Shown here piece by piece: positions 51,195 through 60,797 of a stretch of 64,000 nucleotides of DNA. The notes beneath the pieces were generated by a model. It ran no database searches and was not told the DNA's origin. It saw only the letters and a program-made list of their open reading frames with translations. The position numbers and the translations under genes were made by a program. The stretch spans positions 930,001 through 994,000 of the forward strand of contig NZ_PGFF01000001.1 of the NCBI RefSeq assembly GCF_002797715.1, written 5' to 3'. Numbering within the stretch: position 1 is the stretch's first letter; each line of letters starts with the position of its first letter. This DNA comes from Diaminobutyricimonas aerilata. Its GTDB lineage: Bacteria; Actinomycetota; Actinomycetes; Actinomycetales; Microbacteriaceae.

Positions 51195-52763
51195 TCAGGG
51201 GGTCGGAGCCCCCGCCTCGGCGATCTCCGCGATCTCGTCCGCCGTGAGCGGCACCCACGGGGAGCTGTCCGGATCCGACGAGTACGCCTCGGGGCTCTCG
51301 CCGGTGTTCCACCACTTGGCCTCGTACGGGATGCCCTCGAAGAGCACGCGGGTGCCCTTCTCGTAGGCGGACATGCCCTCCCACTCGGGGTAGGTGCCGA
51401 GCGCCAGGGTCGGCATCTCGATCGGCTTCTCGCCGGCGAGCACCGGCCCGATGAGGGTCCACGGCGTCTCCCACTCGTTGAGCACCGGGTCGTCGGGCAG
51501 CTCGCCCTTCGTCCACCACTTCGCCTCGTAGACGTTGCGGTGCCAGACCACCTTGGTGCCCTTGAGGTAGGAGCTCTCCTCGTCCCAGATCGTGTAGGGG
51601 CTCGTCGCGGGGTCGTCGACGTAGTCCGAGGGGTCGGTCGGCTCGGAGGTCGTGACACGGCCGGCGGAGAGCATCGCGCGGCCGTCGAAGCCGTCGCCGA
51701 GCAGCTTCGCGAAGCGCTCCTCACCCTGCTCGATGCCGCTGCACGCATCCGAGACCCGGGTGAGGTCGACGTAGTTCGGGCCGCAGCTCACGTCGCGGTT
51801 GAGCGACCAGACCGACATGCGGCCGAGTCCCTTCTTCACCGCCCAGGTGTTGAGCTCCCGCGCGTCGTCGAGGCCGAAGACCTCGGTCTTCACGTCGTTC
51901 TGCCCGAGCATCGGGGTCGCGCCGATCTTGCGCCACAGCGTCGCGTCGCTGAGCTCGGTGCCGCTGAGTTCGTAGAGCACGCCGAGCTGGCGGTGCGTCT
52001 GCGTCAGGGAGCGGATCGAGGCCTCCGCCATCGTCTCGCCCTTCTCGCGGCTCTCGCCGAAGTTCATCGTCATGGCGTTGACGCCCGCGATATCGACCCC
52101 CGCATCCAGCATCTGTTGCACGGCGGTGGTGCCCTCCTCGGTGAGTCCGAAGGTCGCGGCGGGGAGCGTCAGCCACACCGCGAGGTGCTCGTCGGCGTCG
52201 CGGCGCTCCTTCTGCAGCGCGGCGATCGCCTCGGCGCGGCGCTCGCCGCCCCGCTCGTCGGCGAGGTCGTCGCCCTCGATGTCGAGGTCGATCGTCGTGA
52301 CGTCGTACCGCTCGATCACCGAGCGGTACGCCTTCAGCAGCGCGTCGTCGTCGGTGCAGACCGTCGACAGCTCGTCGTTCGTGAGTCCGCCGAACGACAC
52401 GGCGATCCCGCCGCCACGCTGCTCGAGGCGAGCGATGCGCCGGTCGAGGTCGAGGGACTCCGCCGCCTCGTCGAGCCCGTAGGCGTTGCCCCAGGTCGGC
52501 TCGCATCCGTCGTCGCTCGAGGCGACGATGAACGACAGCACGACATCCTGCGACTCCTCGGTCGCGGGGTTCTCGAACGCGAACGCGGGGGTCGCGGTGG
52601 CGTCGACGTAGCCCGCGAACCAGGGGTCCTCCGACGTGGTCACCTGGGCGCTCGCCCAGGCCTGCACGCTCACCACGCCGGCGGCGACGAGACCGCCGAG
52701 CAGGAGGGTCGCGAGGGTGACGCGCAGCGGCGACAGGCGCCGCCCTTCGTGGGCCGTGGTCAT
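51195..52763 (-). CDS. GH18 chitinase-like protein with two CBM5/12 modules
   Basis: A 522-aa exported protein. N-terminal signal anchor (VTLATLLLGGLVAAGVVSVQAWA), GH18 domain (residues about 45-350) with IAVSFGG and TTIDLDIEGDD holding the catalytic Glu of the DxDxE motif (first Asp of the canonical DxxDxDxE is Thr), then two CBM5/12 modules, each with the YEAKWW motif (VYEAKWWTKGELPDD and PYEAKWWNTGESPEA). It would cleave a chitin-like beta-1,4-GlcNAc polymer. The ATG overlaps the stop codon of the glycosyltransferase (ATGA), so the two are co-translated. Confidence 0.9.
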   Translation of the reverse strand: MTTAHEGRRLSPLRVTLATLLLGGLVAAGVVSVQAWASAQVTTSEDPWFAGYVDATATPAFAFENPATEESQDVVLSFIVASSDDGCEPTWGNAYGLDEAAESLDLDRRIARLEQRGGGIAVSFGGLTNDELSTVCTDDDALLKAYRSVIERYDVTTIDLDIEGDDLADERGGERRAEAIAALQKERRDADEHLAVWLTLPAATFGLTEEGTTAVQQMLDAGVDIAGVNAMTMNFGESREKGETMAEASIRSLTQTHRQLGVLYELSGTELSDATLWRKIGATPMLGQNDVKTEVFGLDDARELNTWAVKKGLGRMSVWSLNRDVSCGPNYVDLTRVSDACSGIEQGEERFAKLLGDGFDGRAMLSAGRVTTSEPTDPSDYVDDPATSPYTIWDEESSYLKGTKVVWHRNVYEAKWWTKGELPDDPVLNEWETPWTLIGPVLAGEKPIEMPTLALGTYPEWEGMSAYEKGTRVLFEGIPYEAKWWNTGESPEAYSSDPDSSPWVPLTADEIAEIAEAGAPTP

Positions 52764-55060
52764 CGGGAAGCCTCCGCGGGGATGGCGGCCGCGGGAACGG
52801 CCGACTCGAGATCGAACTGCACGGGTCCGTCGGCCGTGCCGTGGTACAGCACCGCGCGCCAGTCGAGCGCGGCGGGAGCGGCCGGCGCCGCCTCCTTCGG
52901 GGCGCGGCTCTGCCGCGGCTTCGGCTCGACGTACAGCCACTTGGTGAGGCCGAGCCAGATGTCGACGAGCGAGGCGCCGATGCCGATGTAGGCGAGGATG
53001 GCGCCGAGCGCGAGCAGGGCGTTGAACGCGGCGAACGCCGCGTTGCCCCAGTTCTGCGCCTGGACGTCGCGCCAGAAGGTGAACGCCGAGAAGGCGACGA
53101 TCGCGTAGGGCGCCACGACGTAGAGCAGCGGGGCGGCCGTGCGGTTGCGCACCTTCGGGGTGCGGGCGAACGGGATCTTCTTGCCCGTGATCGCCTGCTG
53201 CACCGACTTGATCACGCCGGCCAGGTTCACCGGCAGCAGGATGAGGTTGAAGCCGTAGATGCGGAACACATCCGTCGCCTTGTACCCGGCGTACCTGAGG
53301 TCGCTCGCCATCGCGAGGAAGTACGGCAGTGCGGCCAGCAGCACCATCGGGCTCAGCAGGCGGCTGTCGTATGGGTAGGCGAGGAGGAACACGAGGCCGA
53401 AGCTCGCCCACGCGATCGAGGACATGTAGTTCACGCGCAGGAAGAGCTCGGTCCAGCCCACCCGCTCACCGCGCGCCTTACGCTCGCGGATCTGGCGCCA
53501 CAGCTTCGGCATGATGAGCAGACCGCCGTTCGCCCAGCGGCGACGCTGCACGACGAGCGAGCCGAAGTCCGGCGGAGTCGCGCTGTAGCTGAGGCGCTCC
53601 GGGTAGTTCACGAGCGACCAGCCGTGGGTGCCGAGGTCGACGCTCGACTCGGTGTCTTCGATGACCGTGCGGTCCTGCACGTACCGGTGCACGGGGAACC
53701 CGCCGACCGTCTCGGTCTCGACGATGTCGTCGAGCGCGCGCTTGCGGATGACCGCGTTGGCGCCCACCCAGAAGGTCGCGTTGAAGTACGACTTGCCCTG
53801 GTGGAGGATGTGCTGCAGATCCGTGGTCGCGCCGGCGAGACGCTCGATGCGCGTGCTCGCGCCGCGGAACGACGAGTACGGGGTCTGGGTGACCGCGACC
53901 CGCGCGTTGTCGGGCTGCTCGAGGAAGTACACGAGTCGCAGGCAGTAGTCGCGCAGCAGCAGCGAGTCGGCGTCGAGCGTGAGCAGGTAGTCGGTGTCGG
54001 GGATGACCAGGTCCGCCGGCTCGCCGGCCGGCACGGTGCGCAGGATGTCGCCGGCGGGGGTCGGCTCGAGGCGGTACGAGCCGCCCATGAGGCCGATGTA
54101 GGCGTTGAGGTTCATCGCCTTGTTCGCCTCGTGCGACACGGAGGCGTAGCGCTTGCGCTCGAAGTTCAGCACCTCGGCGGAGAAGGTCCAGACGAGGCGG
54201 CGGTACAGCTCGATCATGCGGTCGGGCGCGAGCGCGGTGCCCTCCGCGTAGGCCGCACGCAGCGCATCCGCCGTGACCCGGAGTTCCGCGGAGAGACCGC
54301 GGAGCACCTCGTTCACGAAGAAGTGGTCGACGTGGTCGTCGAGCTTCTCGGCGTCGGCCTTCGCGTCGAGCCAGTCGGCCGCCCACACGTAGTTCTCGGC
54401 GAGGTCGGCGACGTGGCGCAGGTTCACCCCCTCACCGCTGTCGAGCTCGAAGTGCAGCATGGCGTCGGCGAAGCGCGTCGACGGGACGGCGAGCTCCGAC
54501 TGGATCTGCTGCGCGAGCGCCCGCGACTCCTCGAGACGCGCGGCGACCGCCGGGTCGCTCGGGAAGGGCGGGTCGTCGAGCAGCAGCACGACGCGCAGGC
54601 TCGGGTACTCCTGCAGCGCCGCGGACCACAGGGTCGCACGGATGACATCCGGCTCCTCGGCGTAGCTCGGCACGAGCACCGTCATGCTGCGCTGATTCAC
54701 CGCGAAGTGACGGTCGAGCTCGGCGCGCGGCACCCGCTTGTGGTCACGGAAGCGCTGGAGCGCACCCTGCCGCGCGATGAGGTACATGAGCGCCGAGAAC
54801 GTGAGGAACGTCACGACGACGAGGTAGGAGATCGCCTCGGTCGTGAACCGGAAGCTCTCGGTGCCGTTGTTGAGGAACTGGCGCACGATCGTGTAGATCA
54901 CGTACGCGAGCCAGAACAGCACGGTCGCGATGATGGCGAGGCGGCCGAGGGTGATCTTGCGGTCGCTGGGGACGGGGTGGACGGAGGGGAGCGGACGCAG
55001 GCGCGTCTCAGCTCCCCACTGCCGACGTCGGGTACGCGCGGCAGAAGGGCTTTCGGGCAT
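52760..55060 (-). CDS. processive family 2 glycosyltransferase, membrane-bound
   Basis: A 766-aa cellulose/chitin synthase-like glycosyltransferase. Two N-terminal membrane helices, then the GT2 domain with VLVPSYAEEPDVI, LLLDDPPF, LLTLDADSLLLR (DxD) and a QRRRWANGGL motif (QxxRW), and four or more C-terminal membrane helices that would form the export channel. A long insertion (about 150 residues) separates the first and second Asp motifs. The ATG at 55060 (MPESPSAARTRRRQW) follows AAGGAC; an ATG at 55159 is possible. Encoded with a GH18 hydrolase. Confidence 0.92.
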   Translation of the reverse strand: MPESPSAARTRRRQWGAETRLRPLPSVHPVPSDRKITLGRLAIIATVLFWLAYVIYTIVRQFLNNGTESFRFTTEAISYLVVVTFLTFSALMYLIARQGALQRFRDHKRVPRAELDRHFAVNQRSMTVLVPSYAEEPDVIRATLWSAALQEYPSLRVVLLLDDPPFPSDPAVAARLEESRALAQQIQSELAVPSTRFADAMLHFELDSGEGVNLRHVADLAENYVWAADWLDAKADAEKLDDHVDHFFVNEVLRGLSAELRVTADALRAAYAEGTALAPDRMIELYRRLVWTFSAEVLNFERKRYASVSHEANKAMNLNAYIGLMGGSYRLEPTPAGDILRTVPAGEPADLVIPDTDYLLTLDADSLLLRDYCLRLVYFLEQPDNARVAVTQTPYSSFRGASTRIERLAGATTDLQHILHQGKSYFNATFWVGANAVIRKRALDDIVETETVGGFPVHRYVQDRTVIEDTESSVDLGTHGWSLVNYPERLSYSATPPDFGSLVVQRRRWANGGLLIMPKLWRQIRERKARGERVGWTELFLRVNYMSSIAWASFGLVFLLAYPYDSRLLSPMVLLAALPYFLAMASDLRYAGYKATDVFRIYGFNLILLPVNLAGVIKSVQQAITGKKIPFARTPKVRNRTAAPLLYVVAPYAIVAFSAFTFWRDVQAQNWGNAAFAAFNALLALGAILAYIGIGASLVDIWLGLTKWLYVEPKPRQSRAPKEAAPAAPAALDWRAVLYHGTADGPVQFDLESAVPAAAIPAEASR

Positions 55061-55272
55061 ATTGGGGGGTGTCCTTCGGGGAGCGGAACCCGGCGTCTTT
55101 CGGGTCGACACCGTTCGGGTAGTTCCGCCGCAGAGAAGACTCGCATGCGCGCCCCGCATCGCGCGGCCCCCGTCATGGGGTGATTGTGGGCATCTTGGGG
55201 GACAATCTTGTACCCCGAACCGTACCCCTGCTCTTGTGCTGCGCCGCGTTCGGCCCGTGGGAGGGTGGACGG

Positions 55273-55980
55273 GTGCTGAAGTTCTTGGCGCGCGTGTTCC
55301 TCGCCCCCCTCGCCCGACTCCTGTTCCGCCCGCGCATCGTGGGGCGACGGAACGTGCCGAAGGAGGGCGGCGTGCTGCTGGCGAGCAACCACCTGTCGTT
55401 CATCGACAGTGTCGTGATCACGCTCGTGGCGCCCCGCTCGGTGTCGTTCCTCGCGAAGTCGTCGTACTTCGACGGTCCCGGGCTCAAGGGCGCGATCTCA
55501 CGCGCGTTCTTCACCGGAATCGGCGCCGTTCCGGTCGTGCGCGGCGCCGGTCAGGCGGCTCAGGATGCGCTCGACAAGGGCCTCGAGATCCTGCAGGCGG
55601 GCGACGCGTTCGCCATCTACCCCGAGGGCACCCGGTCCCTCGACGGACGGCTCTACAAGGGCCGCACCGGTGTCGCGTGGCTCGCGCTCACGGCCGGCGT
55701 ACCCGTCGTGCCGGTCGCGCTGAGCGGCACGCAGGACATCCAGCCCGTCGGATCGAAGCGCATCCGCTTCGCCCGGGTGACCGTCGAGTTCGGCGTGCCG
55801 CTCGACCTGTCGAAGCACGGGGAGGCCTCGTCGGGCCGCGCCCGCCGCCAGGCGACGGACGAGGTCATGCAGGCCATCCAGCGCCTGTCGGGGCAGGAGC
55901 TCGCGAACGCCTACAACGAGCCGCCCCCGGCGAACGTGGCGGAGCGCATCCGCCGCGCCGTGCGCCGCGAGCGCCGCTGA
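55273..55980 (+). CDS. 1-acyl-sn-glycerol-3-phosphate acyltransferase (PlsC type)
   Basis: A 235-aa acyltransferase that esterifies lysophosphatidic acid (or a related acceptor) to make phosphatidic acid at the membrane. It has the NHLSFID (HX4D) catalytic motif and EGTRS (substrate-binding) motif, with VPVVPVALSG following. The GTG at 55273 has GGGAGG nine bases upstream; an in-frame GTG at 55180 would add 31 residues and is less likely. Confidence 0.9.
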   Translation: MLKFLARVFLAPLARLLFRPRIVGRRNVPKEGGVLLASNHLSFIDSVVITLVAPRSVSFLAKSSYFDGPGLKGAISRAFFTGIGAVPVVRGAGQAAQDALDKGLEILQAGDAFAIYPEGTRSLDGRLYKGRTGVAWLALTAGVPVVPVALSGTQDIQPVGSKRIRFARVTVEFGVPLDLSKHGEASSGRARRQATDEVMQAIQRLSGQELANAYNEPPPANVAERIRRAVRRERR

Positions 55981-55986
55981 GCGGTC

Positions 55987-56068
55987 GCTGAGCTCGTCGA
56001 AGCTCGTCGAAGCGCGGGCGCCGTCCCCGTCGCCGGCGGATGCGGCCCGAGGATCGGACCCGGGGACG
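55987..56068. repeat. CTGAGC-type repeat and hairpin after plsC-like gene
   Basis: GCTGAGCTCGTCGAAGC at 55987 with a directly repeated CTCGTCGAAGC is a variant of the CCTGAGCCTGTCGAAGG element found at 25098. An 8-bp inverted repeat (CGTCCCCG 56022-56029, CGGGGACG 56061-56068) follows and may terminate both convergent genes. Confidence 0.5.
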
Positions 56069-56072
56069 TCCG

Positions 56073-56666
56073 CTAGCGGAGCGTGCGGCGCGAGCTGATG
56101 ACGCCCGTGTCGAAGCCGAGCAGGTGCAGGCCGCCGTGGAAGCGGGCGTGCTCCACCTTGATGCAGCGGTCCATGACGACGGTGAGGCCGTTCTCCTCGC
56201 CGTAGCGCGCGGCCTCCTCGTTCCAGATGCCGAGCTGCACCCACACCGTCTTCGCGCCGATCTCGAGCACGTCGTCGATGACCGACGGGATGTCGCTCGC
56301 CTTGCGGAACACGTCGACGATGTCGGGCACTTCGGGGAGCGACTTGAGGTCGGGGTAGGCCTTCTCGCCGAGGATCGTGTCGGCGTTCGGATTCACGAAG
56401 TACACGCGGTAGGGGCTGGACTGCTGCAGGTACGTGCCGACGAAATAGCTCGAGCGAGCCGGGTTCGGCGACGCGCCCACGATCGCGATCGACTTCGCCT
56501 TACGCAGGATCGACAGGCGCTCCTTCGCATCCGGACCGAACCAGGTGCGCTGTGAGCGCAGCAGCTTCGCGAGCGGAGAGCTCGCGGGGATGGAACAGGT
56601 CAGCCCGTTCGCGAGCTGCCCGGTGATGGATTCGGTCTCCGTCGGTGCGATCGCCGTGTCGGTCAT
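56073..56666 (-). CDS. CoA-binding domain protein (YccU type)
   Basis: A 197-aa protein with a Rossmann-type CoA-binding domain (SIAIVGASPNPARSSYFVGTYLQQ, then VDIVDVFRKASDIPSVID and VWVQLGIWNEEAARYGEENGLTVVMDRCIKVEHARF). A helical N-terminal extension of about 45 residues precedes it. The ATG overlaps the metY stop (ATGA). Function unknown; linkage to metY suggests sulfur or one-carbon metabolism. Confidence 0.9.
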   Translation of the reverse strand: MTDTAIAPTETESITGQLANGLTCSIPASSPLAKLLRSQRTWFGPDAKERLSILRKAKSIAIVGASPNPARSSYFVGTYLQQSSPYRVYFVNPNADTILGEKAYPDLKSLPEVPDIVDVFRKASDIPSVIDDVLEIGAKTVWVQLGIWNEEAARYGEENGLTVVMDRCIKVEHARFHGGLHLLGFDTGVISSRRTLR

Positions 56667-57958
56667 ACCCGTCCTCCCGTCGCCAGGTTCAACGCCTGGT
56701 CGAGGTCGTCAACGATGTCCTCGACGTCCTCTATTCCCACACTGATGCGCACGAGGCCCGGTTCGACGCCCGCATCGACGAGCTGCTGCTCGCTCAGCTG
56801 CGCGTGCGTCGTCGAGGCGGGGTGGATGACGAGGGTCTTCGCGTCGCCGATGTTCGCCAAGTGGCTGGCGAGGTTGACGCTCTCGATGAACTTCTGCCCG
56901 GCCTCGCGGCCGCCCTTCACGCCGAAGCTGAACACGGCGCCCGGCCCCTTCGGCAGGTACTTCTGCGCGCGCTCGTGGTGCGGATGCGACGGCAGGCCGG
57001 CCCAGTTCACGTAGTCGATGCGCGGGTCGGCTTCCAGCCACTCCGCGACCGCACGCGCGTTGTCGACGTGAGCCTGGATGCGGTACGGCAGCGTCTCGAC
57101 GCCCTGCGCCAGCAGGAACGCCGAGTGCGGCGCGAGCACCGGGCCGATGTCGCGCAACTGCTCGGCCCGCAGCCGGGTGAGGAACGCGTACTCGCCGAAG
57201 TTGCCGTGCCAGTTGAGTCCGCCGTAGGAGGGCACGGGGGAGTCGAACAGCGGGAACCGGTCGTTCGCCCAGTGGAAGCGCCCCGATTCGACGACGACGC
57301 CGCCGAGGGTCGTGCCGTGACCGCCGAGGAACTTCGTCGCCGAGTGGGTGACGATGTCGGCGCCCCACTCGATCGGGCGGTTCAGGTAGGGGGTCGAGAT
57401 GGTGGAGTCGATGATGAGCGGCACGTCGGCGGCGTGCGCCACGGCGGCGAGGCCCTCGAGGTCGGCGATCTCGCCGGAGGGGTTCGAGATCGTCTCCGCG
57501 AACACGGCCTTCGTGCGGTCGGTGATCGCGGCGGCGTAATCGGCCGGGTCGGTGCCGTGCACGAACGTCGTCTCCACGCCGAAGCGGCGCAGGGTGATGT
57601 CGAGCTGGGTGAGCGAGCCGCCGTAGAGGCTCGCCGCGGCGACGATGTGGTCGCCCGCCCCGGCGAGGGAGGCGAAGGTGATGAACTGCGCCGAGAGGCC
57701 GCTGCCGGTCGCGACGGCGCCGAGGCCGCCCTCGAGGCTCGCGATGCGCTCCTCGAAGCTCGCGACGGTGGGGTTCGCGAGCCGGCTGTAGATGTTGCCG
57801 TACTTCTGCAGCGCGAACCGTGCCGCCGCATCCGTCGTGTCGTCGAAGACGAACGCGGTCGTCTGGTAGATCGGCAGCGCGCGCGAGCCGGTCACCGCGT
57901 CGGGGATGTTGCCCGCGTGGATCGCCCGCGTGCGGAAGCCGTATTCGCGATCAGCCAT
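56663..57958 (-). CDS. metY: O-acetylhomoserine sulfhydrylase
   Basis: A 431-aa PLP-dependent Cys/Met-metabolism enzyme that makes homocysteine from O-acetylhomoserine and sulfide. It shows TRAIHAG at the start, IYSRLANPT, SLEGG, the PLP-lysine motif SATKFLGGHGT and VRISVGIEDVEDI near the end. TAGCCT (57970-57965) lies six bases before the ATG, so the message is probably leaderless. The CoA-binding gene follows in the same operon. Confidence 0.95.
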   Translation of the reverse strand: MADREYGFRTRAIHAGNIPDAVTGSRALPIYQTTAFVFDDTTDAAARFALQKYGNIYSRLANPTVASFEERIASLEGGLGAVATGSGLSAQFITFASLAGAGDHIVAAASLYGGSLTQLDITLRRFGVETTFVHGTDPADYAAAITDRTKAVFAETISNPSGEIADLEGLAAVAHAADVPLIIDSTISTPYLNRPIEWGADIVTHSATKFLGGHGTTLGGVVVESGRFHWANDRFPLFDSPVPSYGGLNWHGNFGEYAFLTRLRAEQLRDIGPVLAPHSAFLLAQGVETLPYRIQAHVDNARAVAEWLEADPRIDYVNWAGLPSHPHHERAQKYLPKGPGAVFSFGVKGGREAGQKFIESVNLASHLANIGDAKTLVIHPASTTHAQLSEQQLVDAGVEPGLVRISVGIEDVEDIVDDLDQALNLATGGRV

Positions 57959-58029
57959 GCGCCCAGGCTAATCGCGCGCCGGAGGGCGTTCCGACGGGCG
58001 GCGTAACACTGTGACGCGGGGCTTGCGCG

Positions 58030-58998
58030 TCAGGAGAGTCGCACGGCGGCGAGCGCGAGCAGCGCGACGACGATCCACGACCCGAGTCCGACGACGAGCG
58101 CCCGCCACCCGGTCGTGACGAGCTCGCGCACCCGCACGGCGGTACCGAGCGCGAACAACGCCATCGCGAGCAACGCCGTCTGCAGCAGGTCGGCCCCGTG
58201 CAGCACCTCATCCGGCACGGGTAGGAACGAGCGGATGAGGACCGCCGCGACGAAGCCGACGACGAAGAGGGGCACGATCGGCGGACGCGGGCCGTCGCCC
58301 TCGCCGCGGCGTCGCTCCACGGCGGCGGCGACCGCGACCATGGGGGCGAGCATGATCACGCGGGTGAGCTTGATGACGAGAGCGATCGCGAGGGCGGCGG
58401 GGCCCGCGATCTGGGCGGTCGCCACGACCTGTCCGACGTCGTGCACGCCGGCGCCCACCCAGTGCCCGAACTGCTCGGCGTCGAGACCGAGCGGATGCTG
58501 CAGGGGCGGCAGCACGGCGATCGCCAGGGTGCCGCAGAGGGTCACGAGGGCCACCGGCGTCGCCGCATCCCGATCGTTCGCGCGCAGCGCGCCGCTCATC
58601 GCGCCGATCGCGGACGCCCCGCAGATCGAGAAGCCGGCAGCGATGAGCAACGGCTGGTCGCCGGGAAGGCGCAGCAGCCGTCCGAGCGCCCAGGTGATGA
58701 CGAACGTGAGCACGACGACCGCGACGGCGCCGAGGATCGCCGCCCAGCCGAGCTCGGCGATGTCGCCGAGGCTGAGCTTCAGTCCGAGCAGCACCACCCC
58801 GATGCGCATGAGCCGCCGCGACGAGAACCCGAGACCCGGGCGCAGCGCCGCGGGCAGCGGCAGCTGGCCGACGAGGATCCCGAGCGCGACGGCCGCGGTG
58901 AGCAGCGGCACGGCCGGCACCGCCGTCGCGAGCGCCCAGGCGGCGAGCGCGGCGGCCGCGCACACCACGATCCCGGGCAGCACGCGCGTTGCGGTCAT
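58030..58998 (-). CDS. YeiH/putative sulfate exporter family membrane protein
   Basis: A 322-aa polytopic protein of the PSE (YeiH) family: LMRIGVVLLGLKLSLGDIAELG, FSICGASAIGAMSGALRANDRDAATPVALVTLCGT, GAGVHDVGQVVATAQ and FALGTAVRVREL. Family members are proposed to export sulfate or sulfite. The ATG at 58998 overlaps the stop of the mannosyltransferase gene. Next to metY it probably serves sulfur homeostasis. Confidence 0.85.
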   Translation of the reverse strand: MTATRVLPGIVVCAAAALAAWALATAVPAVPLLTAAVALGILVGQLPLPAALRPGLGFSSRRLMRIGVVLLGLKLSLGDIAELGWAAILGAVAVVVLTFVITWALGRLLRLPGDQPLLIAAGFSICGASAIGAMSGALRANDRDAATPVALVTLCGTLAIAVLPPLQHPLGLDAEQFGHWVGAGVHDVGQVVATAQIAGPAALAIALVIKLTRVIMLAPMVAVAAAVERRRGEGDGPRPPIVPLFVVGFVAAVLIRSFLPVPDEVLHGADLLQTALLAMALFALGTAVRVRELVTTGWRALVVGLGSWIVVALLALAAVRLS

Positions 58999-60650
58999 CG
59001 CCATCCGGGCAGCCAGTAGTGCAGCTGGATGAACCACCACGGCACCTGCGCGCCGGTCCACAACGGCAGGAAGAACGCGCTCACGAGCACGCAGAAGCCG
59101 AGGTAGATCGCCACGAGGCGGATGCCGCTGAGGCGCCTCCAGGTCGGGTCGTGCCGGGAGCCGAGGATGATGCCGATCACCGCCACGAGCCCGAGCACGA
59201 GGTAGGGCTCGAAGGCGATCGTGTAGAACTGGAACACCGTGCGCCCCAGGTACAGCAACCACGGCAGGTAGCCCGCCGCGAGCGCGATCAGAATGAAGCC
59301 GACGCGCCACTCCCGGTACCGCGCGAGCCGGTACACGAGGTACAGGCATGCGGCCGTGGCAGCCCACCAGATGAGCGGGTTCGCGATCCCCGTGATGCTC
59401 TGACCGCACAGGTCGGCGGTGCATCCGTCGTCGCCGGTCTCGACGCTGCGCCAGTACATGCTCGTCGGGCGGATCATGAGCAGCCAGGTGAGCGGATTCG
59501 CCTGATACCCGTGGGGGCGGTTCTCGCCGACGTGGTAGTTGTACATCGTCGCCTGGTAGTGCCACCAGTTCTGCAGGTCGACGGGAACCCAGGCGAGCAG
59601 CCCGCCCCAGGCGGTGTTGCCCTCCTCGACCCAGTGGCGGAAGTACCCGCCGTCGGTCGCGAACCAGCCCGTCCACGTCGCGAGGTAGGCGACCGCGGCG
59701 ATCGGAACCGTGAGGAGGAAACTCACCGGACCCTGCTTGAGCACCGTGCCGGTGGCCCAGAACGGCACTCCCGCCCGGCGGCGCGCGACGGCGTCGACGA
59801 CAAGGGTGTACACGGCGAGTGCCGCGAGGAAGTACAGCCCGCTCCACTTCACGCCGATCGCGAGCCCGAACGCGAGCCCAGCGACCATCAGCCACGGCCG
59901 CCACCACAGCGCCGGCCCCCAGTCGAGCCCCTTGCCCGCATCCGTGCGGCTGAGCACCCACAGGTCGAGTCGGCGTCGCGTCCACCGGCGGTCGAGCAGC
60001 ACCGCGGCGACGCCGAGCAGTGCGAGCAACGTGAGGGAGCCGTCGAGCAGGGCGACCCGGCTCATCACGATCGCGTTGCCGTCGATCGCGAGCAGCCCGC
60101 CCGCGATCACGGTGAGAAGCGTGGAGCGGAACAGCGCCCACGCGACCGCCATGGTGACCGCGATGACGAGCAACCCGACGACGGCGGTGCTGAGGCGCCA
60201 GCCGACGGGGTTCTCCGCCCCGAACGCCGCGAGGCCCGCGGCGATGATCCACTTGCCGAGCGGCGGATGCGCGACGAAGCTCGGGTCGGTCGAGTACACG
60301 TCGGGGTTGCCGCCCGCGAACTGCTCGTTCGCGTCCTCACCCCACGACCCCTCGTACCCGAGGCGCATGAGCGTGTACGCGTCTTTCACGTAGTAGGTCT
60401 CGTCGAACACGAGGGCCTGCGGATGCGCGAGGTTCCACAGGCGCAGCACGGCGGCCACGAGCAGCACGAACGCCGGTCCGCCCCACCGCCAGAGCCGCGC
60501 GCGAGCGGGAGTCGCGAGCATCCGACCCCACCAGTCGTCGAGCCGCGTGCCGCGCGGCTCGTCGACGGCGGCGTGCGGCGTGCCGGAGGTGCCACCGGCG
60601 ATGAGACGGTCGACCTCGCTGGGCGCGGGGGAGGGGTCGCTCGCGCTCAC
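58995..60650 (-). CDS. PMT-family dolichyl-phosphate-mannose protein mannosyltransferase
   Basis: A 551-aa membrane enzyme that transfers mannose from a polyprenyl carrier to Ser/Thr of exported proteins. Acidic loop motif FDETYYVKDAYTLMR, HPPLGKWIIAAG (key loop), then multiple membrane helices. In actinobacteria it glycosylates secreted lipoproteins and surface proteins. The GTG at 60650 has TACGAT six bases upstream (leaderless). It is divergent from rsmI, the usual arrangement in actinobacteria. Confidence 0.93.
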   Translation of the reverse strand: MSASDPSPAPSEVDRLIAGGTSGTPHAAVDEPRGTRLDDWWGRMLATPARARLWRWGGPAFVLLVAAVLRLWNLAHPQALVFDETYYVKDAYTLMRLGYEGSWGEDANEQFAGGNPDVYSTDPSFVAHPPLGKWIIAAGLAAFGAENPVGWRLSTAVVGLLVIAVTMAVAWALFRSTLLTVIAGGLLAIDGNAIVMSRVALLDGSLTLLALLGVAAVLLDRRWTRRRLDLWVLSRTDAGKGLDWGPALWWRPWLMVAGLAFGLAIGVKWSGLYFLAALAVYTLVVDAVARRRAGVPFWATGTVLKQGPVSFLLTVPIAAVAYLATWTGWFATDGGYFRHWVEEGNTAWGGLLAWVPVDLQNWWHYQATMYNYHVGENRPHGYQANPLTWLLMIRPTSMYWRSVETGDDGCTADLCGQSITGIANPLIWWAATAACLYLVYRLARYREWRVGFILIALAAGYLPWLLYLGRTVFQFYTIAFEPYLVLGLVAVIGIILGSRHDPTWRRLSGIRLVAIYLGFCVLVSAFFLPLWTGAQVPWWFIQLHYWLPGWR

Positions 60651-60797
60651 CCGGCCATCGTAGTTCGCCGCGTGGGCCGGGCCCGGGCGGGGGACGACGG
60701 CGTTCGCGGCTCCTCCGCGAACGCGCACGACGTCGAGAAACCGGTCGCTCTCGCCCTCTCCGGGGTCGCGCCCTCGTGCATCGGGGATGATGGCGAG

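Noticed and set aside
57959-58029. Possible SAM riboswitch upstream of metY
   Set aside because: Only 71 bp separate metY from the exporter gene and a -10 box lies six bases before the ATG, leaving no leader for an aptamer.
58989-60797. Open frame in phase with rsmI extending upstream through the antisense of the mannosyltransferase
   Set aside because: Homology to RsmI begins at the GTG at 60798; upstream translation is shadow sequence of the PMT gene.
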